The notes under the pieces were generated by a model. It was not told where the DNA came from. It did no database searches and was given only the letters and a program-made list of their open reading frames with translations. Positions 1-7,462 of a stretch of DNA of 64,000 nt are shown here, in pieces. Position 1 is the first letter of the stretch. The number at the start of each line of letters is the position of its first letter. A program made the position numbers and the translations under genes. The DNA comes from Curtobacterium pusillum (lineage in GTDB: Bacteria; Actinomycetota; Actinomycetes; Actinomycetales; Microbacteriaceae), in contig NZ_VDZH01000005.1 in assembly GCF_007673235.1 (NCBI RefSeq), positions 124,001 through 188,000 of the forward strand, written 5' to 3'.

Positions 1-1131
1 AGCACACCGACGGCACCGGAACCCGCTGCCCCGGCCGCGACGACAGCACCGACGCTGACCACCCCGGCCGCTCCCGCCGCCCCGGCCGCAACCACGACGG
101 CCCCGACCACCGCAGGCCGACAGCCGACCTCGTCGACGACGACCGGCCGGACCCCGACCAGCCGACCGAGCACGCCCGGCCACGGCGATGACCACCGACC
201 GGCCCCGACATACTCCTCCACTTCGTCGCAGTCCGCCCCGGTCGTCCTGCCCACCGTGCAGGCCGGCGAGCAGTTCACGGCCGACCTCCGCGCCCAGCAC
301 GCCGACGGCGCGACCTACACGCTGACGACCGTCGAGGGCGGCGCGGTCGTCCTGCCCGAGGGCCTGTCGTTCCGCCACGGCATCCTCAGCGGCGTCCCCA
401 CGACGTCGGGGACCTTCACCGCCCTGGTCACGGCGACGAACGATTGCGGCTCCGCCAGCCAGTGGATCCGCATCACCGTCGAGCCCACCGAGGCGGCCCA
501 CCTCGGCGCCGCCGTGTACAGCGTCCCCGCTGCCTCGGACGGCTCGTACACGTGGGTCGCCCCGGACGGCACGACCGCTCCGGCCCCGATCCGCGTCGAC
601 GAGGACGGATCGATCACCGTCGTCCCGTGGGCGTTCGACGCGAACTGGAACCGCGTGGACGTGAGCGATGTCGTCCAGCTCACCTCGGACCAGGAGACCG
701 ACGTCATCGTGCCGACCGACGGCGGGTTCACCGTGACGTTCCCGCACGCCTCCCCGCACATCCTGACCCTCACGGTGGACTGCGTGTCCGTCACGTTCGC
801 GGTGGAGGTGGTCGACACCACGCCGACGACGACCCCGACCGAGCCGACGACGCCGACGACACCGGCGACTCCGGTCACGCCGACCACGCCCGTCAGCGAG
901 CCGGACGTCCCGACGCAGGTGGTGGCGCTGCCGACCGAGGTCCGCATCACGCAGACCACGTCGGGCGCACTCACCCCCGTCGCGACGTCCGATCCGGTGG
1001 CGACGGCCGACCAGCTCGCCTACACCGGCGCCGACACCACGACACCGATCGGTTGGGCAGCAGGCCTGCTCGCCGCCGGTGCCGCGCTCCTCGGGATCCG
1101 CCGGCTCCGGCGCAGCCGCCACCGCGCCTGA
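1..1131 (+). CDS. LAYTG-type sortase-anchored surface protein, C-terminal part
   Basis: The reading frame is open from the first base of the window, so the start lies upstream and only the last 376 codons are seen. The visible protein begins with a long Ala/Pro/Thr-rich low-complexity stretch (about 80 residues). A globular part with putative Ig-like or cadherin-like repeats follows (for example a segment with GLSFRHGILSGVPTTSGTF, typical of putative-Ig domains). Next come a second Thr/Pro stalk (TTPTEPTTPTTP) and a complete cell-wall sorting signal: LAYTG at 1015-1029, a hydrophobic segment and an Arg-rich tail (RRLRRSRHRA). LAxTG motifs are typical substrates of class E sortases of high-GC Gram-positives. 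The protein is probably displayed on the cell wall, perhaps as an adhesin; its ligand is unknown. A strong hairpin follows the stop. Confidence 0.85.
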   Translation, partial: STPTAPEPAAPAATTAPTLTTPAAPAAPAATTTAPTTAGRQPTSSTTTGRTPTSRPSTPGHGDDHRPAPTYSSTSSQSAPVVLPTVQAGEQFTADLRAQHADGATYTLTTVEGGAVVLPEGLSFRHGILSGVPTTSGTFTALVTATNDCGSASQWIRITVEPTEAAHLGAAVYSVPAASDGSYTWVAPDGTTAPAPIRVDEDGSITVVPWAFDANWNRVDVSDVVQLTSDQETDVIVPTDGGFTVTFPHASPHILTLTVDCVSVTFAVEVVDTTPTTTPTEPTTPTTPATPVTPTTPVSEPDVPTQVVALPTEVRITQTTSGALTPVATSDPVATADQLAYTGADTTTPIGWAAGLLAAGAALLGIRRLRRSRHRA

Positions 1132-1149
1132 GCGACCGAGACCGACCGG

Positions 1150-1189
1150 GCAGTGCCGCGGTGTGCAACGACGCACGCCGCGGCACTGC
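1150..1189. terminator. Bidirectional hairpin terminator between convergent genes
   Basis: The arms GCAGTGCCGCGG and CCGCGGCACTGC are perfectly complementary. They extend inward through a G-T wobble and GTGC/GCAC to a 6-nt loop, giving about 17 pairs. The hairpin lies between the stop of the surface-protein gene (+) and the stop of the SDR gene (-). There is no U-tract, as is usual for high-GC actinobacteria. Confidence 0.7.
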
Positions 1190-1208
1190 TCTGTCAGGCG
1201 TGCGCTCG

Positions 1209-2069
1209 TCAGGCGTGCGCGAGCGGGTCCAGCTGCTCGGGCGTCGCGTCCGCGGCGGCGGTCGACCGGCTGAGCGTCTCCCACCGCTCGTCCTCGGCGA
1301 GGAGCGCCCGACCCGCGGCGGTGGCGATGCCGTAGGCGTCGGGACCGACGAGCAGGCGGAGCGGCGGCTCGTCCATCGCGACCACCTCGAGCACGAGCCG
1401 CGCGACGAGGTCCGGGTCGCTCGCTCCGATGCTCGTACTCCCGTGCATGCGGGCGGAGGCACCGACAGTGGCCGCGTACTCGGGGCGCACCGGCGCGACC
1501 CGCATCGACGAACCGGCCCAGTCCGTCCGCATCCCGCCCGGCTCGAGGACCGTGACGCGGACCCCGAGCGGCGCGACCTCGGCGGCGAGCACGGAGGAGA
1601 ACCCACCCACCGCCCACTTCGCCGTCTGGTACGCGCCGAGGCCCGGAGTGGCCAGGCGACCGCCGACGGACGACACCTGCACGACGTGCCCGCTCCCCTG
1701 CTCCCGCATGACCGGCAGTGCCGCCTGCGTCAGGGTCACGACGCCGAAGAGGTTCGTCTCCACCTGTGCGCGGAAGTCGTCGGGCTCGACGTCCTCGATG
1801 CTCGCGAGGTTCGCGTACCCGGCGTTGTTCACGAGCACGTCGAGCCGACCGAACCGCTCGACGGCCGTGTGGACAGCGGCGCGGGCGGCGTCGGCGTCGG
1901 TGACGTCGAGCGCGACGGGCACGAGCGCAGACCCCTCGGGGACGGTGACGTCGTCGAGGGCGTGGAGGTCACGCACCCCGGCGACGACCTGGTGGCCAGC
2001 GGCGAGCGCGGCGGAGACGATCGAGCGACCGAGGCCTCGGGAGGCGCCGGTGACGAGGAAGACGGACAT
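1209..2069 (-). CDS. SDR family NAD(P)-dependent oxidoreductase
   Basis: This 286-residue protein is a classical short-chain dehydrogenase. It has the Rossmann glycine motif TGASRGLG at residues 7-14, NNAG at 81-84, the catalytic serine region VSSVGG near 132-137, and YQTAK (catalytic Tyr147 and Lys151). After TGA the chain lacks an acidic residue typical of NAD-specific enzymes and has ASRG, which favours NADP(H); this is an inference. The substrate cannot be read from the sequence. The gene is divergent from a TetR regulator whose likely operator lies between them, so it is probably the regulator's target. Confidence 0.9.
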   Translation of the reverse strand: MSVFLVTGASRGLGRSIVSAALAAGHQVVAGVRDLHALDDVTVPEGSALVPVALDVTDADAARAAVHTAVERFGRLDVLVNNAGYANLASIEDVEPDDFRAQVETNLFGVVTLTQAALPVMREQGSGHVVQVSSVGGRLATPGLGAYQTAKWAVGGFSSVLAAEVAPLGVRVTVLEPGGMRTDWAGSSMRVAPVRPEYAATVGASARMHGSTSIGASDPDLVARLVLEVVAMDEPPLRLLVGPDAYGIATAAGRALLAEDERWETLSRSTAAADATPEQLDPLAHA

Positions 2070-2129
2070 GGTGTTCCTAACTGACTGGTTGGTTGACAGC
2101 AGCCATGGAACACCCGCTGCGCTCGGTTG

Positions 2130-2145
2130 TCAACCGTCCGGTTGA
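2130..2145. promoter_or_regulatory. Putative TetR operator in SDR/TetR divergent promoter
   Basis: TCAACCG-TC-CGGTTGA is a perfect 7+2+7 inverted repeat, 12 nt upstream of the TetR start. A second related half-site (GGTTGACA) lies at 2091-2098 near the SDR start, within a looser AAC...GTT palindrome at about 2079-2090. A repressor bound here could control both genes. Confidence 0.6.
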
Positions 2146-2157
2146 TAGCATGCCGTC

Positions 2158-2730
2158 GTGCCCATGCCCCGTGATGCCGACGCGACCCGCGCCCGCCTGC
2201 TGCTCGCCGCGCGCGACGAGTTCGCCGCCGTCGGCATCGCCGGTGCCCGCGTCGACCGGATCGCCGCCGCAGCCGCGAGCAACAAGGCGCAGATCTACCA
2301 CTACTTCGGCAGCAAGGACGGCCTGTTCGACGCGGTCTTCGACGCCATGGTGGCGGAGACCCTCGACGAGGTCACGATCGACCCGGACGACCTGGCCGAG
2401 TACGCCGGACGGCTCCACGACTCCTACGTGCGGCGACCGTGGGTGCAGCGACTGGCGACCTGGTACAGGCTCGAGCGAGGCGACTCCGACCAGCCGATCG
2501 ACGCCGTGGTCCGGAGCAACGCCGGGAAGCTCCGGGCGATCGAGGAGGCGCAGCGCGACGGCCGGCTGTCCTCGACGTTCTCGCCGTCGGAGCTCCTCGG
2601 CGTCGTCATCCACACCGCCGCGCTCTGGAGCGGCGCCACCCCGGAGTACGCCCGACTGACCGACGAGGTCGGGGCCGCCCGCCGACGCACGGTCGTCGTG
2701 GCGACGGTCGCCGCCGCCCTCCGGGCCTGA
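2158..2730 (+). CDS. TetR/AcrR family transcriptional regulator
   Basis: This 190-residue protein has an N-terminal TetR helix-turn-helix at about residues 12-55 (FAAVGIAGARVDRIAAAAAS, then KAQIYHYFGSKDGLFDAVF), where YHYFGSKDGLF is the recognition-helix signature. The C-terminal ligand domain is divergent, as is normal for the family, so the inducer is not predictable. GTG is chosen as the start. An in-frame ATG two codons later is possible. The gene faces the SDR gene at 1209-2069 across an 88-bp region with an inverted repeat and probably represses it and itself. Confidence 0.88.
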   Translation: MPMPRDADATRARLLLAARDEFAAVGIAGARVDRIAAAAASNKAQIYHYFGSKDGLFDAVFDAMVAETLDEVTIDPDDLAEYAGRLHDSYVRRPWVQRLATWYRLERGDSDQPIDAVVRSNAGKLRAIEEAQRDGRLSSTFSPSELLGVVIHTAALWSGATPEYARLTDEVGAARRRTVVVATVAAALRA

Positions 2731-2737
2731 GCGGCCG

Positions 2738-3502
2738 TCAGACGACCGACCACCCGCCGTCGCTCGGCAGCACCGCACCGTTCACGTTCGCCGAATCGTC
2801 ACTGAGCAGCCACGTGATCGCGGCCGCCAGCTGCTCCGGCTGCGCGACCGGCGGGATGGCCACCTGCATGATCGGACCGACCCGGCCCGCCGCGTACTCG
2901 CTGCGCATCGGCGCCTCGATGTTCGTGGCGACCGCTCCCGGCGCGACCGCGTTGGCACGGATGCCCTGCGGCCCGTGGAAGAACGCGACGCTCTTCGTGA
3001 ACCCGGCGATCGCGTGCTTCGAGGCCGTGTACGCAGCACCGGCAGCCGAGGCCCGGAGCGCGGCTTCGGACGCCACGTTCACGACGGCCCCTCGGCCGGC
3101 GGCGATCATCAGCGGCAGGACCGCCCGTGTGAGGCGCATCGGCCCGGTGACGTTCACACTGAACACGCGGTCCCAGGTGGCGTCGTCGACCTCGCTCGGC
3201 GGCAGGAAGGCGTCCATGATGCCGGCGACGTTCGCGAGTCCGTCGATGCGCTCCCCCGCGGCGGCGATCAGGGCGTCGATCGTGTCGGCCGCGGCGACGT
3301 CCCCGACCACGGTCTCGACGGCGCCGGGCAGACCGGTCAGCTCGGCACGCAACGCGTCGAGCCGCTCGGACACGACGTCGGTGGCGATCACACGCCCGCC
3401 CTCGTTCGCGATCCGCGTCGCCGTGGCGCGTCCGATGCCGGACCCCGCTCCGGTGACGATGATGGTCCTGCCGGTGAACCGTCCGGCGGTGGTGTCGGTC
3501 AT
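2738..3502 (-). CDS. SDR family oxidoreductase (FabG-like)
   Basis: This 254-residue classical SDR carries TGAGSGIG at residues 17-24, NVAG at 91-94, a catalytic Ser near 145 and YTASK (Tyr158, Lys162). A TD at residues 41-42 after the second beta strand suggests NAD(H) preference. It ends in a typical SDR tail (SANVNGAVLPSDGGWSVV). It is divergent from the TetR gene at 3571 and converges on the TetR gene ending at 2730 with only 7 bp between stops. It probably reduces a carbonyl or oxidises an alcohol; the substrate is unknown. It is not closely similar to the SDR at 1209-2069, so the two SDR/TetR pairs are not a recent duplication. Confidence 0.9.
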   Translation of the reverse strand: MTDTTAGRFTGRTIIVTGAGSGIGRATATRIANEGGRVIATDVVSERLDALRAELTGLPGAVETVVGDVAAADTIDALIAAAGERIDGLANVAGIMDAFLPPSEVDDATWDRVFSVNVTGPMRLTRAVLPLMIAAGRGAVVNVASEAALRASAAGAAYTASKHAIAGFTKSVAFFHGPQGIRANAVAPGAVATNIEAPMRSEYAAGRVGPIMQVAIPPVAQPEQLAAAITWLLSDDSANVNGAVLPSDGGWSVV

Positions 3503-3547
3503 GTCGTCTCCTCACTGAGAGGCGCTCGATGCGCCATGCTGGTTATA

Positions 3548-3558
3548 GCACTCAGTGC
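3548..3558. promoter_or_regulatory. Putative TetR operator upstream of the 3571 regulator
   Basis: GCACT-C-AGTGC is a perfect 5+1+5 palindrome just upstream of an AAAGGA ribosome-binding site (3561-3566) and overlapping a TTATAG -10-like hexamer at 3543-3548. A related CTCACTGAG lies near 3510, on the SDR side. This arrangement suits autoregulation and control of the divergent SDR. Confidence 0.5.
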
Positions 3559-3570
3559 CGAAAGGAATCC

Positions 3571-4149
3571 ATGAGCTCGACGAGCGACCGACAGACCGGC
3601 CGCCCCCGGACGATCGACCCGGCTGCGGTCTCGCTCGTCGCACTGCGGATGTTCGACGAGCGGGGCTTCGACGCGGTGTCGATGGACGACGTCGCCACGG
3701 CCGCCGGGATCAGCCGTCGATCACTGTTCCGACTGTTCCCCAGCAAGGCGGCGCTCGTGTGGGGCGGCCTCGACGAGTTCGCGGTCCGGTTCACCGACGA
3801 ACTCCGCGTGCGGCCGGCATCCGAGTCCGCCTGGGTCGCACTCCGCGCGGCCTACCGTGTCGGAGCCACGTTCCCGGACGGTACCGTCGAGGTCACCCGA
3901 CACCGACTCCGCGTGATCCGGGCCAACCCGTCGCTCGAACGCGGCGGCGAGGCTGCGTCGAACGCTCTCACCGGCGTCATCGAGCGGTTCGTCGCTGAGC
4001 GCGACGGCGGGAGGGTCGACGACCTGACGACGACCGTGCGGGCGCACGCCCTCGCCGCGGCGGTGAGCGCCGCGCTCACCTGGTGGGCGCTGCACGGCGA
4101 CGGGCGGCCGGAGGACGTGGTGGACGAGGCCCTGGGGCTGTTCCACTGA
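3571..4149 (+). CDS. TetR/AcrR family transcriptional regulator
   Basis: This 192-residue regulator has an N-terminal helix-turn-helix containing FDERGFDAVSMDDVATAAGI and RRSLFRLFPSKAALVWGG. The LFRLFPSK segment is the recognition-helix signature of the actinobacterial TetR subgroup that also includes the 5265 protein. ATG at 3571 is chosen because AAAGGA sits 4-9 nt upstream; the frame is open further upstream, but that stretch holds the operator. Its stop codon lies inside the stem of a long palindromic repeat (4147-4196). It probably regulates the divergent SDR gene. Confidence 0.87.
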   Translation: MSSTSDRQTGRPRTIDPAAVSLVALRMFDERGFDAVSMDDVATAAGISRRSLFRLFPSKAALVWGGLDEFAVRFTDELRVRPASESAWVALRAAYRVGATFPDGTVEVTRHRLRVIRANPSLERGGEAASNALTGVIERFVAERDGGRVDDLTTTVRAHALAAAVSAALTWWALHGDGRPEDVVDEALGLFH

Positions 4150-4196
4150 CGGACTGGAGGCACGGGTCGACGCCGCCACGTGCCTCCAGTCCGTCA
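4147..4196. repeat. Dispersed palindromic repeat, copy 1 (terminator-like)
   Basis: The 18-bp perfect stem TGACGGACTGGAGGCACG / CGTGCCTCCAGTCCGTCA encloses a 14-nt loop. It lies between the convergent TetR (+) and aldo-keto reductase (-) genes, and the TetR TGA stop is its first three bases. The core CTGGAGGC/GCCTCCAG recurs at 12.2, 15.2, 38.5, 43.3 and 62.5 kb. Confidence 0.85.
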
Positions 4197-4213
4197 CCGG
4201 GTGACCATCTCGA

Positions 4214-5158
4214 TCAGTGGCTGCGGATGCGCTTGCCGCGCACGTCACGGGACAGCGCGTCGATGCGCGCGAGGTCGTCGGCCGTCAGGACGACGTCCGC
4301 TGCCGCAACGTTGTCCGCGACGCGGACCGGGTTCTTCGAACCCGGGATCGGGACGATGTCGTCACGCTGGGCGAGGATCCACGCGAGGGACAACTGCGCG
4401 AGCGAGATCCCGCGCTCGGCTGCGATCCTCGACAGCCCCTCGGCCACGACGACGTTCTGGTCGAAGTGCTCCGGAGCCCACCACTCGAGGATGTGCCGGA
4501 TGTCGTCCTCCGGGTAGTCGGCACGCGGGCGGACGGCGCCGCTGAGGAACCCGCGGGCGAGCGGTGAGTACGCGACGAGACCGATGCCGAGCTCGTCGAC
4601 GACGGGGAAGAGCTCCTCGGACTCCCGCGCGAAGACCGAGTACTCGGTCTGGAACACCGAGATCGGGTGCACGGCATGGGCGCGGCGGATGTGCTCGCCG
4701 TCCGTGTTCGACAGCCCGAGGTACTTGACCTTGCCGGCCTGCACGAACTCCTGCATGACGCCGACGACGTCCTCGACCGGCACGGCGGGGTCGTGCACGT
4801 GCTGGTACAGGAGGTCGATCGAGTCGATGCCGAGGTTGGTGAGGCTCTGGTCGACGACCTGGCGGATGTGCTCGGGGCGGGAGTCCGGCTTCCAGTCGTC
4901 GGTGGTGAACCCGAACTTCGTCGCGATCGTGACCTCGTCGCGGATCGGGGCGAGCGCGGCGCCGAGGAGTCGTTCCCCGTCACCCCAGCCGTACATCTCC
5001 GCGGTGTCGAAGTGGGTGACCCCGAGTTCGTGGGCGCGGCGGATCGCGGCGATCGACTCCGTGTCGTCGGTCGGGCCGTACGCGAAGACCGTGCCCATCG
5101 CGCCGTAGCCGATCGACCCGGCCGAGAGCCCCTGTGTTCCGAGTGTGCGCTGCTGCAT
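4214..5158 (-). CDS. Aldo/keto reductase
   Basis: This 314-residue TIM-barrel oxidoreductase starts MQQRTLGTQGLSAGSIGYG. The catalytic tetrad of the family is visible: Asp51 (THFDTAEMYG), Tyr56, Lys81 (TKFGF) and His120 (LLYQHVHD). A C-terminal NADPH-binding segment (IPGSKNPVRVADN) is also present. It is closest in style to the AKR13/YajO-like group acting on small aldehydes or quinones; the substrate is not readable. The start is set at ATG 5158, preceded by AAAGGA at about 5165-5170, rather than a longer frame that crosses the divergent promoter. It is divergent from the TetR gene at 5265. Confidence 0.92.
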   Translation of the reverse strand: MQQRTLGTQGLSAGSIGYGAMGTVFAYGPTDDTESIAAIRRAHELGVTHFDTAEMYGWGDGERLLGAALAPIRDEVTIATKFGFTTDDWKPDSRPEHIRQVVDQSLTNLGIDSIDLLYQHVHDPAVPVEDVVGVMQEFVQAGKVKYLGLSNTDGEHIRRAHAVHPISVFQTEYSVFARESEELFPVVDELGIGLVAYSPLARGFLSGAVRPRADYPEDDIRHILEWWAPEHFDQNVVVAEGLSRIAAERGISLAQLSLAWILAQRDDIVPIPGSKNPVRVADNVAAADVVLTADDLARIDALSRDVRGKRIRSH

Positions 5159-5211
5159 GTGTCGTCCTTTCGTGGTGTCCGTGTCGAGCATGTGACACTG
5201 TACGCCGTTTC

Positions 5212-5226
5212 TGTCAGACTCTGACA
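5212..5226. promoter_or_regulatory. Putative TetR operator between AKR and TetR genes
   Basis: TGTCAGA-C-TCTGACA is a perfect 7+1+7 palindrome in the 106-bp divergent region. A weaker GTGTC...GACAC pair lies at 5181-5198. The position suits control of both the aldo-keto reductase and the TetR gene. Confidence 0.65.
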
Positions 5227-5264
5227 ACTTCGGCACGAAGCGTCGCGCACGGTAGGATGCGGAC

Positions 5265-5855
5265 GTGAGCGAGACGAACGTGCGGGGCGGCCTGCGGGAC
5301 ATCACCCGCGAGGCCGTGCGGTCCCGCATCGCCGCGGTCGCGGTCGCCCGCTTCGACGAGCAGGGCTTCGACGCCGTGACGGTCGAGCAGATCGCCGCCG
5401 AGGTCGGCATCTCGGCGCGCAGCTTCCACCGCTACTTCCCGGCGAAGGAGGACGCCGTCATCGGCGACCCCAGCCGACACCGCGGTGCCCTCGCCGCGGC
5501 GTTCGAGGAGCGTCCCGCGACCGAGCCCGTGTGGGAGTCCCTGCGCGAGGCGTTCGCCGGGATGATGGTCCGTGCCGACGAGGACGTCGAGTACGGCCGT
5601 CGGTCGGTCCGCGTGATGATGTCGACGCCCTCACTGCGGGCCCGGAACCTCGAGAAGCACCTCGCGTGGGCGGAGGTGCTGACGCCGCTCGTGTCCGCCA
5701 GGCTCGACGGCGCCGACGTCGAACTCCGCGCGGCCGTCCTTGTGCAGGCGTCCCTCGGGTGCTTCGACGTCGCGATCACGCGGTGGTCCGTCACCGACGA
5801 ACCGGCGCCGGCACTCCTGCGCCGGACCTTCGACACGCTCCGCGCCGCCGTCTGA
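5265..5855 (+). CDS. TetR family transcriptional regulator
   Basis: This 196-residue regulator has a clear N-terminal helix-turn-helix (FDEQGFDAVTVEQIAAEVGI, then ARSFHRYFPAKEDAVIGD) and a C-terminal domain of the MftR-like type (LASLGCFDVAITRW-like segment near residue 165). It starts with GTG, 107 bp from the divergent aldo-keto reductase, with a perfect palindrome between them. It is followed after 17 bp by a VOC gene and an arsC-like gene on the same strand, so the three could be transcribed together. Confidence 0.87.
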   Translation: MSETNVRGGLRDITREAVRSRIAAVAVARFDEQGFDAVTVEQIAAEVGISARSFHRYFPAKEDAVIGDPSRHRGALAAAFEERPATEPVWESLREAFAGMMVRADEDVEYGRRSVRVMMSTPSLRARNLEKHLAWAEVLTPLVSARLDGADVELRAAVLVQASLGCFDVAITRWSVTDEPAPALLRRTFDTLRAAV

Positions 5856-5872
5856 GCGGGTACGGTGCGGGC

Positions 5873-6286
5873 ATGAACGTCAGCGGGCCCTCGCCCTACT
5901 TCCTCCTCGACGGCACCGCGCGTCGGGCTCTCGACCGCTGGCAGCGGGTGTTCGGCGGCGAGGTGCGGATCGCGACCTTCGCGGACTTCTCACGCGACGA
6001 CGGTCCCGCCGACGCGGTCGCGCACGGCCAGCTCGCCGGCGGGCTGCAGCTCTTCGCGGCCGACGCCGGGACCGATGACACCGCCTTCACCTCGACCGGG
6101 TTGATGTTCTCGCTGCTCGGCGCCGCAGAGCCCGACGTCCTCCGAGGGTGGTTCGACGACCTCGCCGCCGACGGGACGATCGTCGAGCCGCTCCAGGAAC
6201 GGCCGTGGGGCGACTGGGACGGCACGGTGCGGGACGTCTTCGGCGTCACGTGGCTGATCGGCTTCGAGGCGTCGGCGCTGGCGTGA
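5873..6286 (+). CDS. VOC family protein (PhnB/glyoxalase-like)
   Basis: This 137-residue protein starts MNVSGPSPYFLLDGTARRAL and ends RDVFGVTWLIGFEASALA. That is the layout of the PhnB/YjdN-like 3-demethylubiquinone-9 3-methyltransferase branch of the vicinal oxygen chelate superfamily, with a WLIGFE C-terminal strand. Activity is not predictable; members bind metals or small ligands. Its TGA overlaps the GTG of the arsenate-reductase gene (GTGA), indicating translational coupling. Confidence 0.82.
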   Translation: MNVSGPSPYFLLDGTARRALDRWQRVFGGEVRIATFADFSRDDGPADAVAHGQLAGGLQLFAADAGTDDTAFTSTGLMFSLLGAAEPDVLRGWFDDLAADGTIVEPLQERPWGDWDGTVRDVFGVTWLIGFEASALA

Positions 6287-6678
6287 GCGATCGTCCGACG
6301 GTCCTGTTCGTCTGCGTGCACAACGCCGGACGATCGCAGATGGCGGCGGGGTACCTGCAGCACCTCGGCGGGGACCGCGTCCGCGTGTACTCGGCGGGCA
6401 GCGAACCGGCCGACCGGGTCAACGCGGTCGCCGTGCAGGCGATGGCCGAGGACGGCATCGACATCGCCGGCGCCGAGCCTGCCGTGCTCGAGACTGACAC
6501 CGTGCGGGAGTCCGACGTCGTGATCACGATGGGGTGCGGGGACGCCTGCCCGGTCTTCCCCGGCAAGCGCTACGAGGACTGGTCGCTCGATGACCCGGCC
6601 GGGCTGCCGATCCAGGACGTCCGGCCGATCCGCGACGCGATCCGTGCCCGGGTCGAGGGCCTGATCGCGTCGCTCTGA
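6283..6678 (+). CDS. arsC: Low-molecular-weight phosphatase/arsenate reductase (ArsC)
   Basis: This 131-residue protein begins with the CX5R phosphatase loop (C11-VHNAG-R17 followed by SQMAA). It carries two further cysteines in MGCGDACPVFPG (Cys85 and Cys89) and a DDPAG acid loop near residue 103. This is the thioredoxin/mycothiol-coupled LMW-PTPase type of arsenate reductase, which reduces arsenate to arsenite for export. No Acr3/ArsB pump or ArsR gene is adjacent, so it may serve general oxyanion detoxification. It starts at GTG 6283, overlapping the VOC stop. Confidence 0.87.
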   Translation: MSDRPTVLFVCVHNAGRSQMAAGYLQHLGGDRVRVYSAGSEPADRVNAVAVQAMAEDGIDIAGAEPAVLETDTVRESDVVITMGCGDACPVFPGKRYEDWSLDDPAGLPIQDVRPIRDAIRARVEGLIASL

Positions 6679-6691
6679 GGCGGTGCCCGAC

Positions 6692-6961
6692 CTACCGCGC
6701 GTCGATCGGGAGCAGCGGTGCCCAGTACGCGTCCGGCCCGTCGGCCACGACGGCGTCGGACTCGAACCGGAAGCCGTAGTCGCGCACGAAGTCGAGCGCG
6801 GCGGCCTGCTCGCCGGCGGCATCGTCGCCCGCGGCGTCGAAGAGGTACTCGCCGTGCCCCATCCGCACACCGGAGTCGCTGATCACCGTGAGGTCCCAGC
6901 GCCCTTCCTCGGCGCGCTCGATCCGGACGACGGCGGCCTGGGATGCGGTGAAGTCAGCCAT
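6692..6961 (-). CDS. Hypothetical protein, 89 residues
   Basis: This is a small acidic soluble protein (MADFTASQAAVVRIERAEEG...) without signal peptide, membrane segment or recognised motif. G+C-rich codon use and an ATG start match its neighbours, and it sits neatly between the convergent arsC stop (13 bp away) and the divergent VOC gene. I do not recognise the family. Confidence 0.6.
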   Translation of the reverse strand: MADFTASQAAVVRIERAEEGRWDLTVISDSGVRMGHGEYLFDAAGDDAAGEQAAALDFVRDYGFRFESDAVVADGPDAYWAPLLPIDAR

Positions 6962-6998
6962 GCCGCGAGCATACGGAGGACGGCTGCGCGCCGTTCAG

Positions 6999-7010
6999 CC
7001 TAGGCCTAGG
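6999..7010. promoter_or_regulatory. 12-bp perfect palindrome upstream of a VOC gene
   Basis: CCTAGGCCTAGG lies 8 nt before the VOC start at 7019 and 37 nt upstream of the divergent 6692-6961 gene. CTAG is normally rare in high-GC genomes, so two copies side by side stand out. It may be an operator; no regulator is adjacent. Confidence 0.35.
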
Positions 7011-7018
7011 GTGGCGCC

Positions 7019-7456
7019 ATGACGGCGACGGTGCGGCAGGTGCAGGTGACGTTCGACTGCGCGGAACCCGAGCGGGTGGCGCGCTTCTGGTGCGAGGTGC
7101 TCGGCTACGTGGTGCCGCCGCCACCGCCCGGGTTCGACTCGTGGGACGCCTTCGACCGGTCGCTGCCGCTCGAGCACCGGGGGTCGGCGTTCGCGTGCGT
7201 CGACCCGACCGGCGTCGGCCCACGGCTGTTCTTCCAGCGGGTGCCGGAGGGCAAGGTCGTGAAGAACCGCGTGCACCTCGACGTCCGTGTCGGCACCGGG
7301 ATGGTCGGCGACGAACGACTCGCCGCCCTCGACGCCGAGAGCGACCGGCTCGTCGCCCTCGGGGCCACGCAGTTCCGCCGGATGCTCGCGGACGAGGTCA
7401 ACGAGTCGTGCATCGTCATGCAGGACGTCGAGGGCAACGAGTTCTGCCTCGACTGA
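7019..7456 (+). CDS. VOC family (glyoxalase-like) protein
   Basis: This 145-residue protein (VQVTFDCAEPERVARFWCEV ... VMQDVEGNEFCLD) has the layout of actinobacterial glyoxalase-like VOC proteins. It has a beta-alpha-beta-beta-beta repeat, HLDV for the second-module metal-ligand strand and EGNEFCLD at the end. Possible roles include small-ligand sequestration or drug binding; no catalytic assignment is possible. It ends 6 bp from the convergent manganese-catalase stop. Confidence 0.82.
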   Translation: MTATVRQVQVTFDCAEPERVARFWCEVLGYVVPPPPPGFDSWDAFDRSLPLEHRGSAFACVDPTGVGPRLFFQRVPEGKVVKNRVHLDVRVGTGMVGDERLAALDAESDRLVALGATQFRRMLADEVNESCIVMQDVEGNEFCLD

Positions 7457-7462
7457 TCCCGG

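Noticed and set aside
4147-4196. Palindromic repeats as insertion-sequence ends or phage attachment sites
   Set aside because: No transposase lies between any pair, copies are not in direct orientation around cargo, no target duplication is visible, and all positions are gene 3' ends.
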